From Neoarius graeffei (Eukaryota > Chordata > Actinopteri > Siluriformes > Ariidae), in assembly GCF_027579695.1 (NCBI RefSeq), contig NC_083572.1, forward strand, positions 16,767,421 to 16,831,420: a stretch of 64,000 bases of DNA, read 5' to 3'. Of this stretch, positions 43,201-53,223 are shown piece by piece. Every line of letters starts with the position of its first letter. Within the stretch, counting starts at the first letter, position 1. A model generated the notes under the pieces. The model made no database searches. It had not been told where the DNA came from and was given only the letters and a program-made list of their open reading frames with translations. Made by a program: the position numbers and the translations under genes.

Positions 43201-46200
43201 CCCCCAGCCTCACTCGGCACGGTTTGGCTCGCTTCAGCCCCACTCCAAAACGGTGCGAGTTTTAGGGGCTAAGCAGGGCTGAAGCGAGCCGAGTCGTGCT
43301 GTTTTTTGGTAGTCGAAACGCGAGCCGTGTCGGGCTGAAGTGAGCTGAAGCGAGCTGAAGTGAGCTGAAAAAGGGTAGTGGAAAAGGGCCATAAGGTCTC
43401 ATTTACACAGGTTTTAGGCCACTTTCTTTTACATTAATGGGATTTCGCAGACGCTCTTATCCAGAGCAACGTACAAGATATCCAGAGCAGCCTGGGGAGC
43501 AGTTGGGGGTTAGGTGCCTTGCTCAAGGGCACTTCAGCCATTTCTGCTGGTCCAGGGAATCAAACCAGCAACCTTTTGGTCCTGAAGCTGCTTTTTTAAC
43601 CTTCAGGCCACGGCTTTGAGCTTTAGACCAAATGTATAAGTCACTATCTGGTTATTATGAGTTCTTTAACTCAACAACTGGCAAACAGTACAAATTCCAC
43701 AACCAAGATAATACTGCTGGGGGGAGGGGGAAGGGGAAAAAAACCCAACAACAAACAAACAGCTTGGTCTGGACCAGCTACCACACTGGCCAAGCTGATC
43801 AAACTGGTAGACCAGGGGTGGGCAATTATTTTTTCCATGGGGCCACATGAGAAACAGAAAATTTTGTGGAGGGCCGGACCAAAAGGCTGAACTAAATTCT
43901 GCATAATATTAATTGTATTTCTTTATATAAAACAATAAATAACATTGTTTTTACAAGCTGCTAAGACTGGTAAGAGTATGGAAAAAAACGAGGTTGCCTT
44001 ACAAAAAATTTCATTTATTCAATCAAATTTCCCAAAACAATGGTTAACAAAATGTCAACGTTTGTAACATATTTTTTTTTTCAGTCACATTCACCCCAAA
44101 ACACAATAAAGACATCACAATATTGTCTTTCTACTCCAAATATCAAGCAAGATACATCATATTATAATAATGATGCCCACATTTGTAGTCTAATCACCTC
44201 ATTTGGTGTTTTTCAGTTTTTTATTTGTTCAGTGAGAGAAATCTAGTCTCTGTTGGTCTTTAACGAGTGCATCAGAGTCAGATTAAATGTCTGAGGTGGA
44301 GATGTGAAGCACAGCTGACAGATGATCATCAGTCGATTCGGTGTAGGTATCAGATTGGCTCAGGCGCCTGCTGGTGACGTCACAATATGTGATTGGCTGG
44401 ACCGTTTGAAGGATGACGTACAAGTTTGTGGTTGGTCTGGACAAATTACGGAAGTAGTTATCGCAGGATTAGGTTTCGGGGGATTTTATGTCATGTTCAT
44501 GTCGCGCGCATTGCGTTTTTGTTGAACACAACTTCAAAATAAAAGCAATACACATTCAGTCCATGCATGGGGTAAAATTAGAAAATACATTTATTTTGGA
44601 ATTTCTAATTAACCTTACGCGGGCCGGTCAGAATGAACTAAAGGGCCGCATGCGGCCCGCGGGCCGTAAAATGCCCAGGTCTGTGGTAGACCATCTTTTC
44701 CAGGTTACTTAATGAAACAAAACAACAAATGTTTTCTCATTGCTTTGCCGTTATTTTCTTATAAACGACTTTTCTACATCGGATTAGTAGCCGTGATTCA
44801 AAAACGGCTTTCTTTCAGCTGGAGAAAACAATCGACCGGTTTGATTACCTCGGTTTGTGTTGCGGCAGCTGGTAGCTTGTCCGACTAAGCTGGATTTTTC
44901 AATTGGGAACTTGGCCGACCAAGAGTGATTCGAGCGTTTAATCCATACAAGGACTCAGCCATCACTAAGGGTGTATTCAGACCAGGATAGTTCGATAGTT
45001 CACTTGCTTTGGTCCGAACCAAATGTTTTTTTTATTCTTTCATTTTGGTGCGGTTCGCTTTCAAACTGTACATTTTAGTAAGCGGACCAAAATCCGTCAA
45101 CAAAGCCACGCGCCCTGAGATCGTTCAGCTATTGGTCAGAGACGACACGCGCACAAAGCGTTAAGTTCAAAAGCAGTCATGGAGGCTTTCCGTGCTGTTA
45201 TTCTTTTTAATGTCATCAAAGCTATATGTTTTTTCCAGTTTTTACTGTTTTCACAATTGTGCGATTACTATGCTGTTGTACAAGTAATTTATCAACGACG
45301 ACGACAAAGGGCAAGGCGGCTACGGAGGATAGCGCTGATGAGCGCACATCATGTTGTGACAGTTCTGGCTCTTCACGCAAGACGGAGGAGGTATGTGTCG
45401 GGATATTCGCCTTATCCATCGTAATAGATGAATTTCTTTTTTGCGTCGCTAGTACCGCCACATTTTGAAAGAATGTCCCTGATTTTAATGTAGGTCTGAC
45501 GGAGTTTCTTCACTTTTAGCCGACATTGTTCTGGGGAGCGCGTGAACCCCTTCTCCTTCATTTTCTCACTGAATACAGCAAACACGTCGGCATTTTTGTG
45601 TGTTCTCTCCAAAAGCTCAGATATGTGGACATCTGCCCATATATCCACAAGGGTACGCGTTTCTTCCTCGGCCCACGTTTGCCCCCTACTCATTTTTTGT
45701 ACTCTGTAGTCTAGCCTACCACTGGTCTGAATGACTGAACGACTGTTGTAAGGTTCCCTTGACAACCGAAACAGTGTTTGCACTTTGCGGTGGAGTGTCA
45801 AGACTCTGTTTCCCATAATGCTCGACAAACGACGGAAGCTCCCGAGGTACAAAAAAGCAAAACTGTCGGATTAGGTCCGGTCTGCTTTCACACCTCCAAA
45901 AGATCCACACCAGGGTTCCTTTGGTCCGGACCGAGTCCGACCTTGCAGCTCGGTCTCGGTCCGCTTGTTTGGTCCGGACCAGAGTTCGGTGGTTTGTATT
46001 CAGACCAACCCAAAAGGTCCGGACCAAGGGAAATTTGGTTCGTTTGGTCGTTTAGTCCGGACTAAACAACGTAGGTGTGAATACGCCCTAAAACTCAGGA
46101 TTTTCATCTTTTAAGCAAGATGTGATGGGTTTAGTTTGTGCACAAGTTCTCATGAGCACCACATGTTTCATTTTCAAACTTCCTCTTGTGGTTCTGAATA

Positions 46201-49200
46201 TCACATGGTTGTATAAGACAACTGGATTCCTGGTTCCTTTTTTTGCGGTTGTCAAACTCAACGTTTCTGTGTCTCTTATCACGTATTCTGCATTGCTAAA
46301 TAAATGAACGCTGCATTCAGCTTCTCTCTGAGCTGCTTTGTGCTTTTGTTATCACCACCATTCCTGTTTTTTTTTTGTATTTTTTTTATTTGCATTGTTG
46401 CCAAGTCTGTATTCTACAACCATTTTCCAGCATGACTGTTACGGTTAAATGGATTGTAATTTTTCAAAGTGCCATCATGTAATGCATTTTAACATTAAAT
46501 ATTTGCAGTTTCCATATTGCTTTACCCCACCAGGAAGTTGCTGTCCAGAGAAAAACATCCTCCTATCGACTCTATCGTGGAAGCAGGTCTGATCACTCCA
46601 TTAGTGAGCTTCCTCTACTACTCTCACTGTCCTCCCATCCAGTTTGCAGCTGCCTGGGCTCTCACCAACATCGCCTCGGGCACCTCAGACCAAACGAGGA
46701 CCGTGGTGGAGGCAGGAGCCATTCCAGCCTTCATCAGCCTCATCTCTTCTCCTCATCCTCACATCAGCGAGCAGGCTATCTGGGCCCTCGGCAATATTGC
46801 TGGTGAGAAGATCTAGCAGGAAACATTTTACAGATACGGGTTCTGGTTGAGTCTCACTTTGTTCTCCTTTTAAGGTGATGGCCCGATGTACAGAGACAAA
46901 GTCATCACACACGGAGCCATCGAGCCCCTGCTCGCACTGCTGTCTGTCCCCAACCTGTCTATGTTTACTGTAAGTACGTTTGTCACTCAGGATGTACAAC
47001 CCCGATTCCAAAAAAGTTGGGACAAAGTACAAATTGTAAATAAAAACGGAATGCAATAATTTACAAATCTCAAAAACTGATATTGTATTCACAATAGAAC
47101 ATAGACAACATATCAAATGTCGAAAGTGAGACATTTTGAAATTTCATGCCAAATATTGGCCCATTTGAAATTTCATGACAGCAACACATCTCAAAAAAGT
47201 TGGGACAGGGGCAATAAGAGGCTGGAAAAGTTAAAGGTACAAAAAAGAAACAGCTGGAGGACCAAATTGCAACTCATTAGGTCAATTGGCAATAGGTCAT
47301 TAACATGACTGGGTATAAAAAGAGCATCTTGGAGTGGCAGCGGCTCTCAGAAGTAAAGATGGGAAGAGGATCACCAATCCCCGTAATTCTGCGCCGACAA
47401 ATAGTGAAGCAATATCAGAAAGGAGTTCGACAGTGTAAAATTGCAAAGAGTTTGAACATATCATCATCTACAGTGCATAATATCATCAAAAGATTCAGAG
47501 AATCTGGAAGAATCTCTGTGCGTAAGGGTCAAGGCCGGAAAACCATACTGGGTGCCCGTGATCTTCGGGCCCTTAGACGGCACTGCATCACATACAGGCA
47601 TGCTTCTGTATTGGAAATCACAAAATGGGCTCAGGAATATTTCCAGAGAACATTATCTGTGAACACAATTCACCGTGCCATCCGCCGTTGCCAGCTAAAA
47701 CTCTATAGTTCAAAGAAGGAGCCGTATCTAAACAAGATCCAGAAGTCTTCTCTGGGCCAAGGCTCATTTAAAATGGACTGTGGCAAAGTGGAAAACTGTT
47801 CTGTGGTCAGATGAATCAAAATTTGAAGTTCTTTATGGAAATCAGGGACGTATCTGTGAAGATACTCAGTCGTCCAGGTACATAGTAATCTGTGGTTGGT
47901 AGAAGAGAGCAACTGGACTTGCTTGAAAAGTCTTGAAGACGTTTCGCCTCTCGTCCGAAAGGCATCATCAGTTCTGTCTGTCTAATAGGGAGTATCAATT
48001 ATTTGATACTCCCTATTAGACAGACAGAACTGATGATGCCTTTCGGACGAGAGGCGAAACGTCTTCAAGACTTTTCAAGCAAGTCCAGTTGCTCTCTTCT
48101 ACCAACCACAGATTACTATGTACCTGGACGACTGAGTATCTTCACAGATATGTTTCTACACACTTTGGGATGAGTTCCCTTCGACTAGTGCGGGAGTATG
48201 AGAGGACTTCCAGAAAACTGGCAGACATCTTAGCCAGAGAGGATCGTTCAATTTTGTCAGCCTGGAACGACCATCACTGAACAGAGGTGGGTGTCTATGA
48301 CATCTATCAGCCACCTTCAATGCAGCCATCAGCATTCTGATTTGGATTCTATTATGATCCATGAGAGGATAAATACTTGATACTCCCTATTAGACAGACA
48401 GAACTGATGATGCCTTTCGGACGAGAGGCGAAACGTCTTCAAGACTTTTCAAGCAAGTCCAGTTGCTCTCTTCTACCAACCACGAAATCAGGGACGCCAT
48501 GTCATTCGGACTAAAGAGGAGAAGGACGACCCGAGTTGTTATCAGCGCTCGGTTCAGAAGCCTGCATCTCTGATGGTATGGGGTTGCATTAGTGCGTGTG
48601 GCATGGGCAGCTTACACATCTGGAAAGACACCATCAATGGTGAAAGGTATATCCAGGTTCTAGAGCAACATATGCTCCCATCCAGACGACGTCTCTTTCA
48701 GGGAAGACCTTGCATTTTCCAACGTGACAATGCCAAACCACATACTGCATCAATTACAGCATCATGGCTGCGTAGAAGAAGGGTCCGGGTACTGAACTGG
48801 CCAGCCTGCAGTCCAGATCTTTCACCCATAGAAAACATTTGGCGCATCATAAAACGGAAGATACGACAAAAAAGACCTAAGACAGTTGAGCAACTAGAAT
48901 CCTACATTAGACAAGAATGAGTTAACATTCCTATCCCTAAACTTGAGCAACTTGTCTCCTCAGTCCCCAGACGTTTACAGACTGTTGTAAAGAGAAAAGG
49001 GGATGTGTCACAGTGGTAAACATGGCCTTGTCCCAACTTTTTTGAGACGTGTTGTTGTCATGAAATTTAAAATCACCTAATTTTTCTCTTTAAATGATAC
49101 ATTTTCTCAGTTTAAACATTTGATATGTCATCTATGTTCTATTCTGAATAAAATATGGAATTTTGAAACTTCCACATCATTGCATTCCGTTTTTATTTAC

Positions 49201-52200
49201 AATTTGTACTTTGTCCCAACTTTTTTGGAATCAGGGTTGTACTACGGATATATATGTAGAACTGTACTGGGTAGCAGTAGCTCAGGAATGGTTTGGATAA
49301 AAATCTAATTTACGTTTTTTCAGTGTTCCTTTTTATCCCCCTGTAATATGTCCCTGATGTGGGTGGAGTACAGAAGCACAGCAAGAGGGAGCTGATGTTC
49401 ACACACACACTTTATCTGACTTATTTTCTTGCTTTTCAGCTTTATTCATTCGCTGCTCACGCACAGTCACACACGCAACACACACACAGACACACGTGTT
49501 CTGGTCGGGAGAGCTTCCCTCTCTCTGCTCTCTCCCTCCTTTTCTATACTTTGTCACTGCAACAACACAGACACACAACATTGACTTTGCCACTCGCCTT
49601 CCCTGGCCCCGCCCTCCATTCACAAACTGACACTAGGCCACGCCCCCGCTGCCACATACCCCCACCACCCAACTCAGGCCGGAGAGCCATCCGGCCTGCA
49701 GCAGACGAAAGTCTGGCACTACCATCTGCACGCCCGCCCTGTGGACCACCTCGAATTTATTGGCTAGAGGGCTGGATACCAACAGGTGATACGCGCACTG
49801 GCGTCTTTCATACGGTGGAGCGACTGGAGGGGCGTGTGGTCCGAACAGAGGGTGAAAGGGCGCCCCAGCAGGTAGTACCGGAGGATTGCCCACTTGATGG
49901 CTAAGCAGTCTTTCTCGATCTTCTTATGGTCCCCGTCATCTCTGAGCAAGGGTGGCTCTTCGGTGGCGCCGCTGACGTCTCTCTTCCGCGCGCTGTTGTA
50001 GCCTCGTCTCGGACAAGGTCTTTCCACTGTGAATGTGGTCTCTCCACACAGATCTGTTGGCTGTGGTGTTGTACCAGTCGTCACCAATGCCAATTATGGT
50101 TAAATTTTCTTTCCACTGCTTCTTGGGGCGTCCACGAGATCTAATTCCATGGGCAAGCTCTCCAAAGAGAAGGCATCAGTCCAAGCAGTAGACTCTTTCT
50201 CGATGGTGCTGTACTTACTCTCACGCATCGAGAGCTTGCGGCTGATGTACAGCACGGGGCGTTCCTCGCCCTCCACCTTCTGGGACAAAACAGCCCCTAG
50301 CCCTCTCTCCGATGCGTCTGTTTGCAAAATAAAGGGGATGTGTTTTCATTCTGAAATCAACTCGTCACAATTTTCAGACGAATTTCTCGAAGCTTGGCAA
50401 AAGGCTATATGACGCTTATATAACGGTAATACACATATTGCAATTTAATTTCGTTTGTGAAAACTTTAACCAGCGTTTTAACCCTTGATTAAATAACTTC
50501 TACTTTGACAGTTTCATGAGGGTGTACGTTCTTCTGAAATCAGCTCCTCTCACAATTTGTGGAGGAATTTCACCAAACTTGGCAAAAGGCTTTGTTATAT
50601 GACAGTTATACGCTTATTGAAATTTCGTTTAATTTGGGCAAATTTTACCAGCGTTATGCGCTTGATTATTAACCAACTTGTACTTTGGCAATTTCAAGGT
50701 GTGCTTGCTTTCTGAAATCAACTTCCCTTACAATTTTTATCCCCCGCTGGCCGAAAGGCCCGAAGAGGGATTATGTCGTGGCGATGTCCATCCTGGGAAG
50801 GGTGCTCAGCTTCTGAAATCAACTCCTCTCACAATTTTTGGAGGAATTTCACGAAACGTGACAGGATTCTTTGTTATATGCCAGTAATACCCATATCGCT
50901 ATTTCGTTCAATTCAGTCGCATTTTACCAGAGTTATGGCCTCGTTACCAGCGGGAGATATTGTGCTCTCAGAGCACTGTTTTTTCCAAGTCATGTTTTGT
51001 GTCTGAAATTTGCATCAGTAGTTTTGCACTGGAACTACAAGACCAATGTAGCTAGCAAGTAATGAACATCTGTCTCACTCAAACATTTTTTGTAACCAGT
51101 TGTGTATGATATATACAGTGGTGCTTGAAAGTTTGTGAACCCTTTAGAATTTTCTATATTTCTGCATAAATATGACCTAAAACAACATCAGATTTTCACA
51201 CAAGTCCTAAAAGTAGATAAAGAGAACCCAGTTAAACAAATGAAACAAAAATATTATACTTGGCCATTTATTTATTGAACAAAATGACCCAATATTACAT
51301 ATCTGTGAGTGGCAAAAGTATGTGAACCTTTGCTTTCAGTATCTGGTGTGACCCCCTTGTGCAGCAATAACTGCAACTAAATGTTTCCAGTAACTGTTGA
51401 TCAGTCCTGCACACCGGCTTGGAGGAATTTTAGCCCGTTCCTCTGTACAGAACAGCTTCAACTCTGGGATGTTGGTGGGTTTCCTCACATGAACTGCTCG
51501 CTTCAGGTCCTTCCACAACATTTCCATTGGATTAAGGTCAGGACTTTGACTTGGCCATTCCAAAACATTAACTTTATTCTTCTTCAACCATTCTTTGGTA
51601 GAATGACTTGTGTGCTTAGGGTCGTTGTCTTGCTGCATGACCCACCTTCTCTTGAGATTCAGTTCATGGACAGATGTCCTGATCTTTTCCTTTAGAATTC
51701 GCTGGTATAATTCAGAATTCATTGTTCCATCAATGATGGCAAGCCGTCCTGGCCCAGATGCAGCAAAACAGGCCCAAACCATGATACTACCACCACCATG
51801 TTTCACAGATGGGATAAGGTTCTTATGCTGGAACGCAGTGTTTTCTTTTCTCCAAACATAATGCTTCTCATTTAAACCAAAAAGTTCTATTTTCGTTTCA
51901 TCCGGCCACAAAACATTTTTCCAATAGTCTTCTGGCTTGTCCACGTGATCTTTAGCAAACTGCAGACGAGCAGCAATGTTCTTTTTGGAGAGCAGTGGCT
52001 TTCTCCTCGTAACCCTGCCATGCACACTATTGTTGTTCAGTGTTCTCCTGATGGTGGATTCATGAACATTAGCATCAGCCAATGTGAGAGAGGCCTTCAG
52101 TTGCTTAGAAGTTACCCTGGGGTCCTTTGTGACCTCGCCGACTATTACACGCCTTGCTCTTGGAGTGATCTTTGTTGGTTGACCACTCCTGGGGAGGGTA

Positions 52201-53223
52201 ACAATGGTCTTGAATTTCCTCCATTTGTACACAATCTGTTTGACTATGGATTGGTGGAGTCCAAACTCAGAGATGGTTTTGCAACCTTTTCCAGCCTGAT
52301 GAGCATCAACAATGCTTTTTCTGACATCCTCAGAAATCTCCTTTGTTCATGCCATGATGCACTTCCACAAACATGTGTTGTGAAGACAAGACTTTGATAG
52401 ATCCCTGTTCTTTAAATAAAACAGGGTGCCCACTCACACCTGATTGCCATCCCATTGATTGAAAACACCTGACTCTAATTTCACCTTCAAGTTAACTGCA
52501 AATCCTAGAGGTTCACATACTTTTGCCACTCACAGATATGTAATATTGGATCATTTTCCTCAATAAATAAATGACTAAGTATAATATTTTTGTCTCATTT
52601 GTTTAACCGGGTTCTCTTGATCTACTTTTAGGACCTGTGTCAAACTCTGATGATGTTTTGGGTCATATTTATGCAGAAATATAGAAAATTCTTAAGGGTT
52701 CACAAACTTTCAAGCACCACTGTACACGTTATGCTGCAGCGCTGTTGAATTCTCAGATCTGATTGGACAGGATGTTCGTGTTACTGGTGAAACTTGAGAA
52801 CATGTGCAGACAAGATTTTTTATTATTAACGTTTATCGTAAAGCTTCTAAGCCTTTTCAAATTGCTAAGCCTCTGATCCTGTTAAACATGAAACACAGGC
52901 CTGATGATTGTCTCAGACCTCCGATCATTACTGAACTCTTTCTTCCTCCCTGGTTGTAGACGAGCTACCTGAGGAATGTGGCATGGACTCTGTCTAATCT
53001 ATGCCGGAATAAAAACCCACCTCCTCCCGTGACCGCGGTGAAGCAGATGTTGCCGGCTCTGCTGCGCCTCCTCAAGCACAACGACTCTGAAGTGCTGTCG
53101 GACACATGCTGGGCTGTGTCCTACCTCACCGATGGCCCGAACGAGCGCATCGAGGTGGTGCTGCAGGCTGGCCTCATGCCCCAACTTGTACAGCTGCTCG
53201 CCTGCTCAGACATCAACATCATG
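34174..53223 (+). CDS. kpna2: Importin subunit alpha, KPNA2-type (gene, first six coding exons)
   Basis: Adaptor for classical nuclear import: the IBB domain binds importin beta and the armadillo (ARM) repeats bind the nuclear localisation signal. Exons 34174-34242, 34335-34463, 42568-42656, 46534-46802, 46875-46969 and 52960-53223 join in frame with GT/AG borders to give 305 residues of an expected 520-530. The IBB is [13 protein letters not shown], then [23 protein letters not shown] repeats keep the WxxxN ladder: [34 protein letters not shown]. The C-terminal ARM repeats and acidic tail are not in the window. Introns reach 8 kb because of transposons. KPNA7 is the close alternative: [13 protein letters not shown] and DSEVLSD look KPNA7-like. 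The adjacent divergent C17orf58 favours kpna2. The subfamily is certain and the paralogue fairly so. Confidence 0.88.
34335..34463 (+). CDS. kpna2: kpna2 coding exon 2 (IBB)
   Basis: Acceptor CTCTCTCAG, donor CAG/gtaaca, phase 0. Encodes [20 protein letters not shown], then QILKRRNV and an acidic/polar linker. The arginine cluster is the importin-beta contact. Confidence 0.93.
34698..35063 (-). mobile_element. tRNA-derived SINE in hAT
   Basis: Target duplication GAGTCAGCTAT on both sides. The body has a short internal deletion in the 'acacggggag' part. Confidence 0.93.
35099..36163 (+). mobile_element. tRNA-derived SINE split by a MITE
   Basis: SINE head 35099-35273 and tail 35988-36163, flanked by GTATGATCCAG and GTATGACCCAG. 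The MITE sits at the TAA of 'gactctaaattga'. Confidence 0.92.
35274..35987. mobile_element. Harbinger-type MITE, family C
   Basis: 714 bp. Left end GGCCAAGTTTACATTAGACC; reversed right end GGTGGGGTTTACATTAGACC, each followed by GTAT. TAA is duplicated on both sides (35271-35273, 35988-35990). No coding content recognised. Confidence 0.85.
37364..37610 (+). mobile_element. HE1/DANA-like SINE variant
   Basis: Shares the SINE body (GGAGTTTGCATGTTCTCCCC, TTTCCTCCGGGTGCTCCGG) but has a different head, ATAAACCCCGACAGGGTGAT then CGGCAAGAAGGTTCCGGGTT. The tail is CTGGGAAGACCAGGTCC instead of the GAGAT type. Confidence 0.7.
37718..38296. mobile_element. hAT-type MITE
   Basis: 579 bp. Ends CAGGGGTTTTCAAAGTGTGG and, reversed, CAGAGCTTTTCAAAGTGTGG; the 8-bp target duplication is GACTACGT. 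Internal 'acacattttaa' repeats near 37870-37980. Confidence 0.88.
38451..38820 (-). mobile_element. HE1/DANA-like SINE
   Basis: Minus-strand copy of the 37364 variant with the full HE1-type 3' half (TTAGGGGTCGCCACAGCGG on the plus strand) and a TTCTTC tail. AAACCCCGACAGGGTGAT is present at both ends. Confidence 0.8.
39203..40419 (+). mobile_element. Tc1/mariner-type MITE, copy 3, interrupted
   Basis: Same ends as copy 1, TA at 39201-39202 and 40420-40421. A Harbinger MITE (39409-40094) splits it in the middle. Confidence 0.92.
39409..40094 (+). mobile_element. Harbinger-type MITE, family A, copy 1
   Basis: Ends TGCCGCTTTTCCACTAC and, reversed, TGGCCCTTTTCCACTAC; TAT/TAA flank. A 43-codon frame at 39659-39790 starts [18 protein letters not shown] and ends QKFS. 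Copies at 42699-43391 and 58689-59381. Confidence 0.88.
40422..41380. other. Unannotated intronic stretch
   Basis: kpna2 intron sequence. A tRNA-like phrase at 40510-40560 was considered and rejected. No exon. Confidence 0.4.
41384..42200. repeat. Cluster of CTATCGTCAG / CTGACGATAG motifs
   Basis: Inverted pairs at 41384-41393 with 41413-41422, and at 41556-41567 with 41586-41597. Further single or degraded copies lie near 41757, 41775, 41932, 42094, 42163 and 42180, often beside CTGTCAG. AT-rich between. No element ends were found. Confidence 0.6.
42568..42656 (+). CDS. kpna2: kpna2 coding exon 3
   Basis: Acceptor TTCCACCCTGCAG, donor AG/gtaaga. Encodes [20 protein letters not shown] then HQLQATQAA(R). 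The WSVEEI and LQATQAAR phrases mark the start of ARM repeat 1 in all importin alphas. Confidence 0.92.
42699..43391 (+). mobile_element. Harbinger-type MITE, family A, copy 2
   Basis: 693 bp with TAA on both sides (42696-42698, 43392-43394). A 42-codon frame at 42949-43077 starts [15 protein letters not shown]. It begins only 42 bp after kpna2 exon 3. Confidence 0.9.
43428..43612 (+). repeat. Dispersed teleost repeat, second copy
   Basis: Related to 12937-13107 (CAGACGCTCTTATCCAGAG, AGGGCACTTCAGCCATTTCT). Confidence 0.7.
43813..44683. mobile_element. hAT-type non-autonomous element
   Basis: 871 bp. Ends CAGGGGTGGGCAATTATT and, reversed, CAGACCTGGGCATTTTACGG; the 8-bp target duplication is TGGTAGAC at 43805-43812 and 44684-44691. 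GGCCGG-rich subterminal segments are typical of this hAT group. No transposase. Confidence 0.88.
44969..46088. mobile_element. PIF/Harbinger element, deletion derivative with both gene remnants
   Basis: Ends GGGTGTATTCAGACC and, reversed, GGGCGTATTCACACC; TAA on both sides (44966-44968, 46089-46091). Plus strand from 45179 reads [16 protein letters not shown] then arginine-rich sequence, like the N-terminus of Harbinger nucleases. Minus strand from 45693 reads a Myb/SANT-like domain. The nuclease catalytic part is missing. Confidence 0.88.
45412..45693 (-). CDS. Harbinger Myb/SANT-like protein fragment
   Basis: [20 protein letters not shown], then [34 protein letters not shown] and [12 protein letters not shown]. 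The spaced Trp residues and the QCRxKxKKL pattern match the trihelix/Myb-like second protein of PIF/Harbinger elements, which helps the nuclease reach the nucleus and the termini. It is about 93 residues and lacks the usual C-terminal extension. Confidence 0.8.
   Translation of the reverse strand: MSRGQTWAEEETRTLVDIWADVHISELLERTHKNADVFAVFSEKMKEKGFTRSPEQCRLKVKKLRQTYIKIRDILSKCGGTSDAKKKFIYYDG
46534..46802 (+). CDS. kpna2: kpna2 coding exon 4
   Basis: Acceptor TACCCCACCAG, donor G/gtgaga. Encodes (R)[41 protein letters not shown] and [11 protein letters not shown] repeats 1-3, part of the major NLS groove. Confidence 0.95.
46875..46969 (+). CDS. kpna2: kpna2 coding exon 5
   Basis: Acceptor CTCCTTTTAAG, donor ACT/gtaagt. 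Encodes (G)[18 protein letters not shown] then [13 protein letters not shown]. Separated from exon 4 by only 72 bp, the shortest intron here. Confidence 0.94.
46997..49239 (+). mobile_element. Tc1-like transposon split by a Penelope-like insertion
   Basis: Long terminal repeats of about 210 bp start CAACCCCGATTCCAAAAAAG; TA on both sides. The transposase starts near 47359: [20 protein letters not shown], the [21 protein letters not shown], the first Asp in [10 protein letters not shown] near 47808, the second in [11 protein letters not shown] near 48720, and Glu in SPIENIW near 48830. A 1-bp frameshift lies near 47745, and the gene is cut by the 633-bp insertion at 47851-48483. Confidence 0.93.
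47851..48483 (+). mobile_element. Penelope-like element, deletion derivative with inverted terminal copies
   Basis: Flanked by 13-bp GAAATCAGGGACG (47838-47850, 48484-48496). Structure: an inverted terminal copy (47851-47996), a direct copy (48005-48150), a 226-bp body, and a truncated direct copy (48377-48483). The body reads [20 protein letters not shown], like the start of teleost Penelope-like proteins as I recall them. Each copy holds CTGATGA, a GCCTTTC/GAGAGGC stem and GAAACGTC, a hammerhead-like core. Confidence 0.65.
49375..50330 (-). mobile_element. Ty3/gypsy LTR-retrotransposon fossil, broken
   Basis: The minus strand shows an RNase H-like and connecting part of a Ty3/gypsy pol ([22 protein letters not shown]) at about 49640-50330, and an apparent LTR with an AATAAA signal at about 49375-49665. 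Partial and clearly broken in several places; probably moderately old. No gag or envelope part was seen. Confidence 0.8.
50340..50965 (+). repeat. Tandem repeat of a 'TTCTGAAATCAACTC' unit
   Basis: Unit starts near 50351, 50533, 50707 and 50812, spaced about 180, 175 and 105 bp. Each runs TTCTGAAATCA-CTCCTCTCACAATTT, then GGAGGAATTTCACSAAAC and a GTTATATGMCAGTWATAC block. The third unit is cut short by 'atcccccgctggccgaaaggcccgaagaggg'. Confidence 0.75.
51116..52722 (-). mobile_element. Tc1-like transposon, nearly intact
   Basis: 1607 bp with TA on both sides. Long inverted repeats of about 210 bp start CAGTGGTGCTTGAAAGTTTG, with an inner block GAGTGGCAAAAGTATGTGAAC near 51306 and its mirror near 52515. 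The termini match the best-preserved teleost Tc1 group. Confidence 0.95.
51336..52355 (-). pseudogene. Tc1 transposase, one in-frame stop
   Basis: From ATG at 52355 the frame reads MA, then TGA at codon 3 (52347-52349), where the family usually has Trp (MAWTKEI), then [20 protein letters not shown] and on without interruption to 51336, about 339 codons in all. HTH domains lie at about 4-110. Catalytic residues are Asp in [11 protein letters not shown], Asp in [10 protein letters not shown] and Glu in NPMEMLW. Downstream Met codons could start a shorter protein lacking the first HTH. Recent by comparison with the other Tc1 copies here. Confidence 0.92.
52960..53223 (+). CDS. kpna2: kpna2 coding exon 6
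   Basis: Acceptor CCTGGTTGTAG, donor ATG/gtgaga, 88 codons. Encodes [55 protein letters not shown] and [11 protein letters not shown] repeats 4-5. The next expected exon (family motif TPALRAIGNIVTG) was not found before the window end. Confidence 0.95.
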
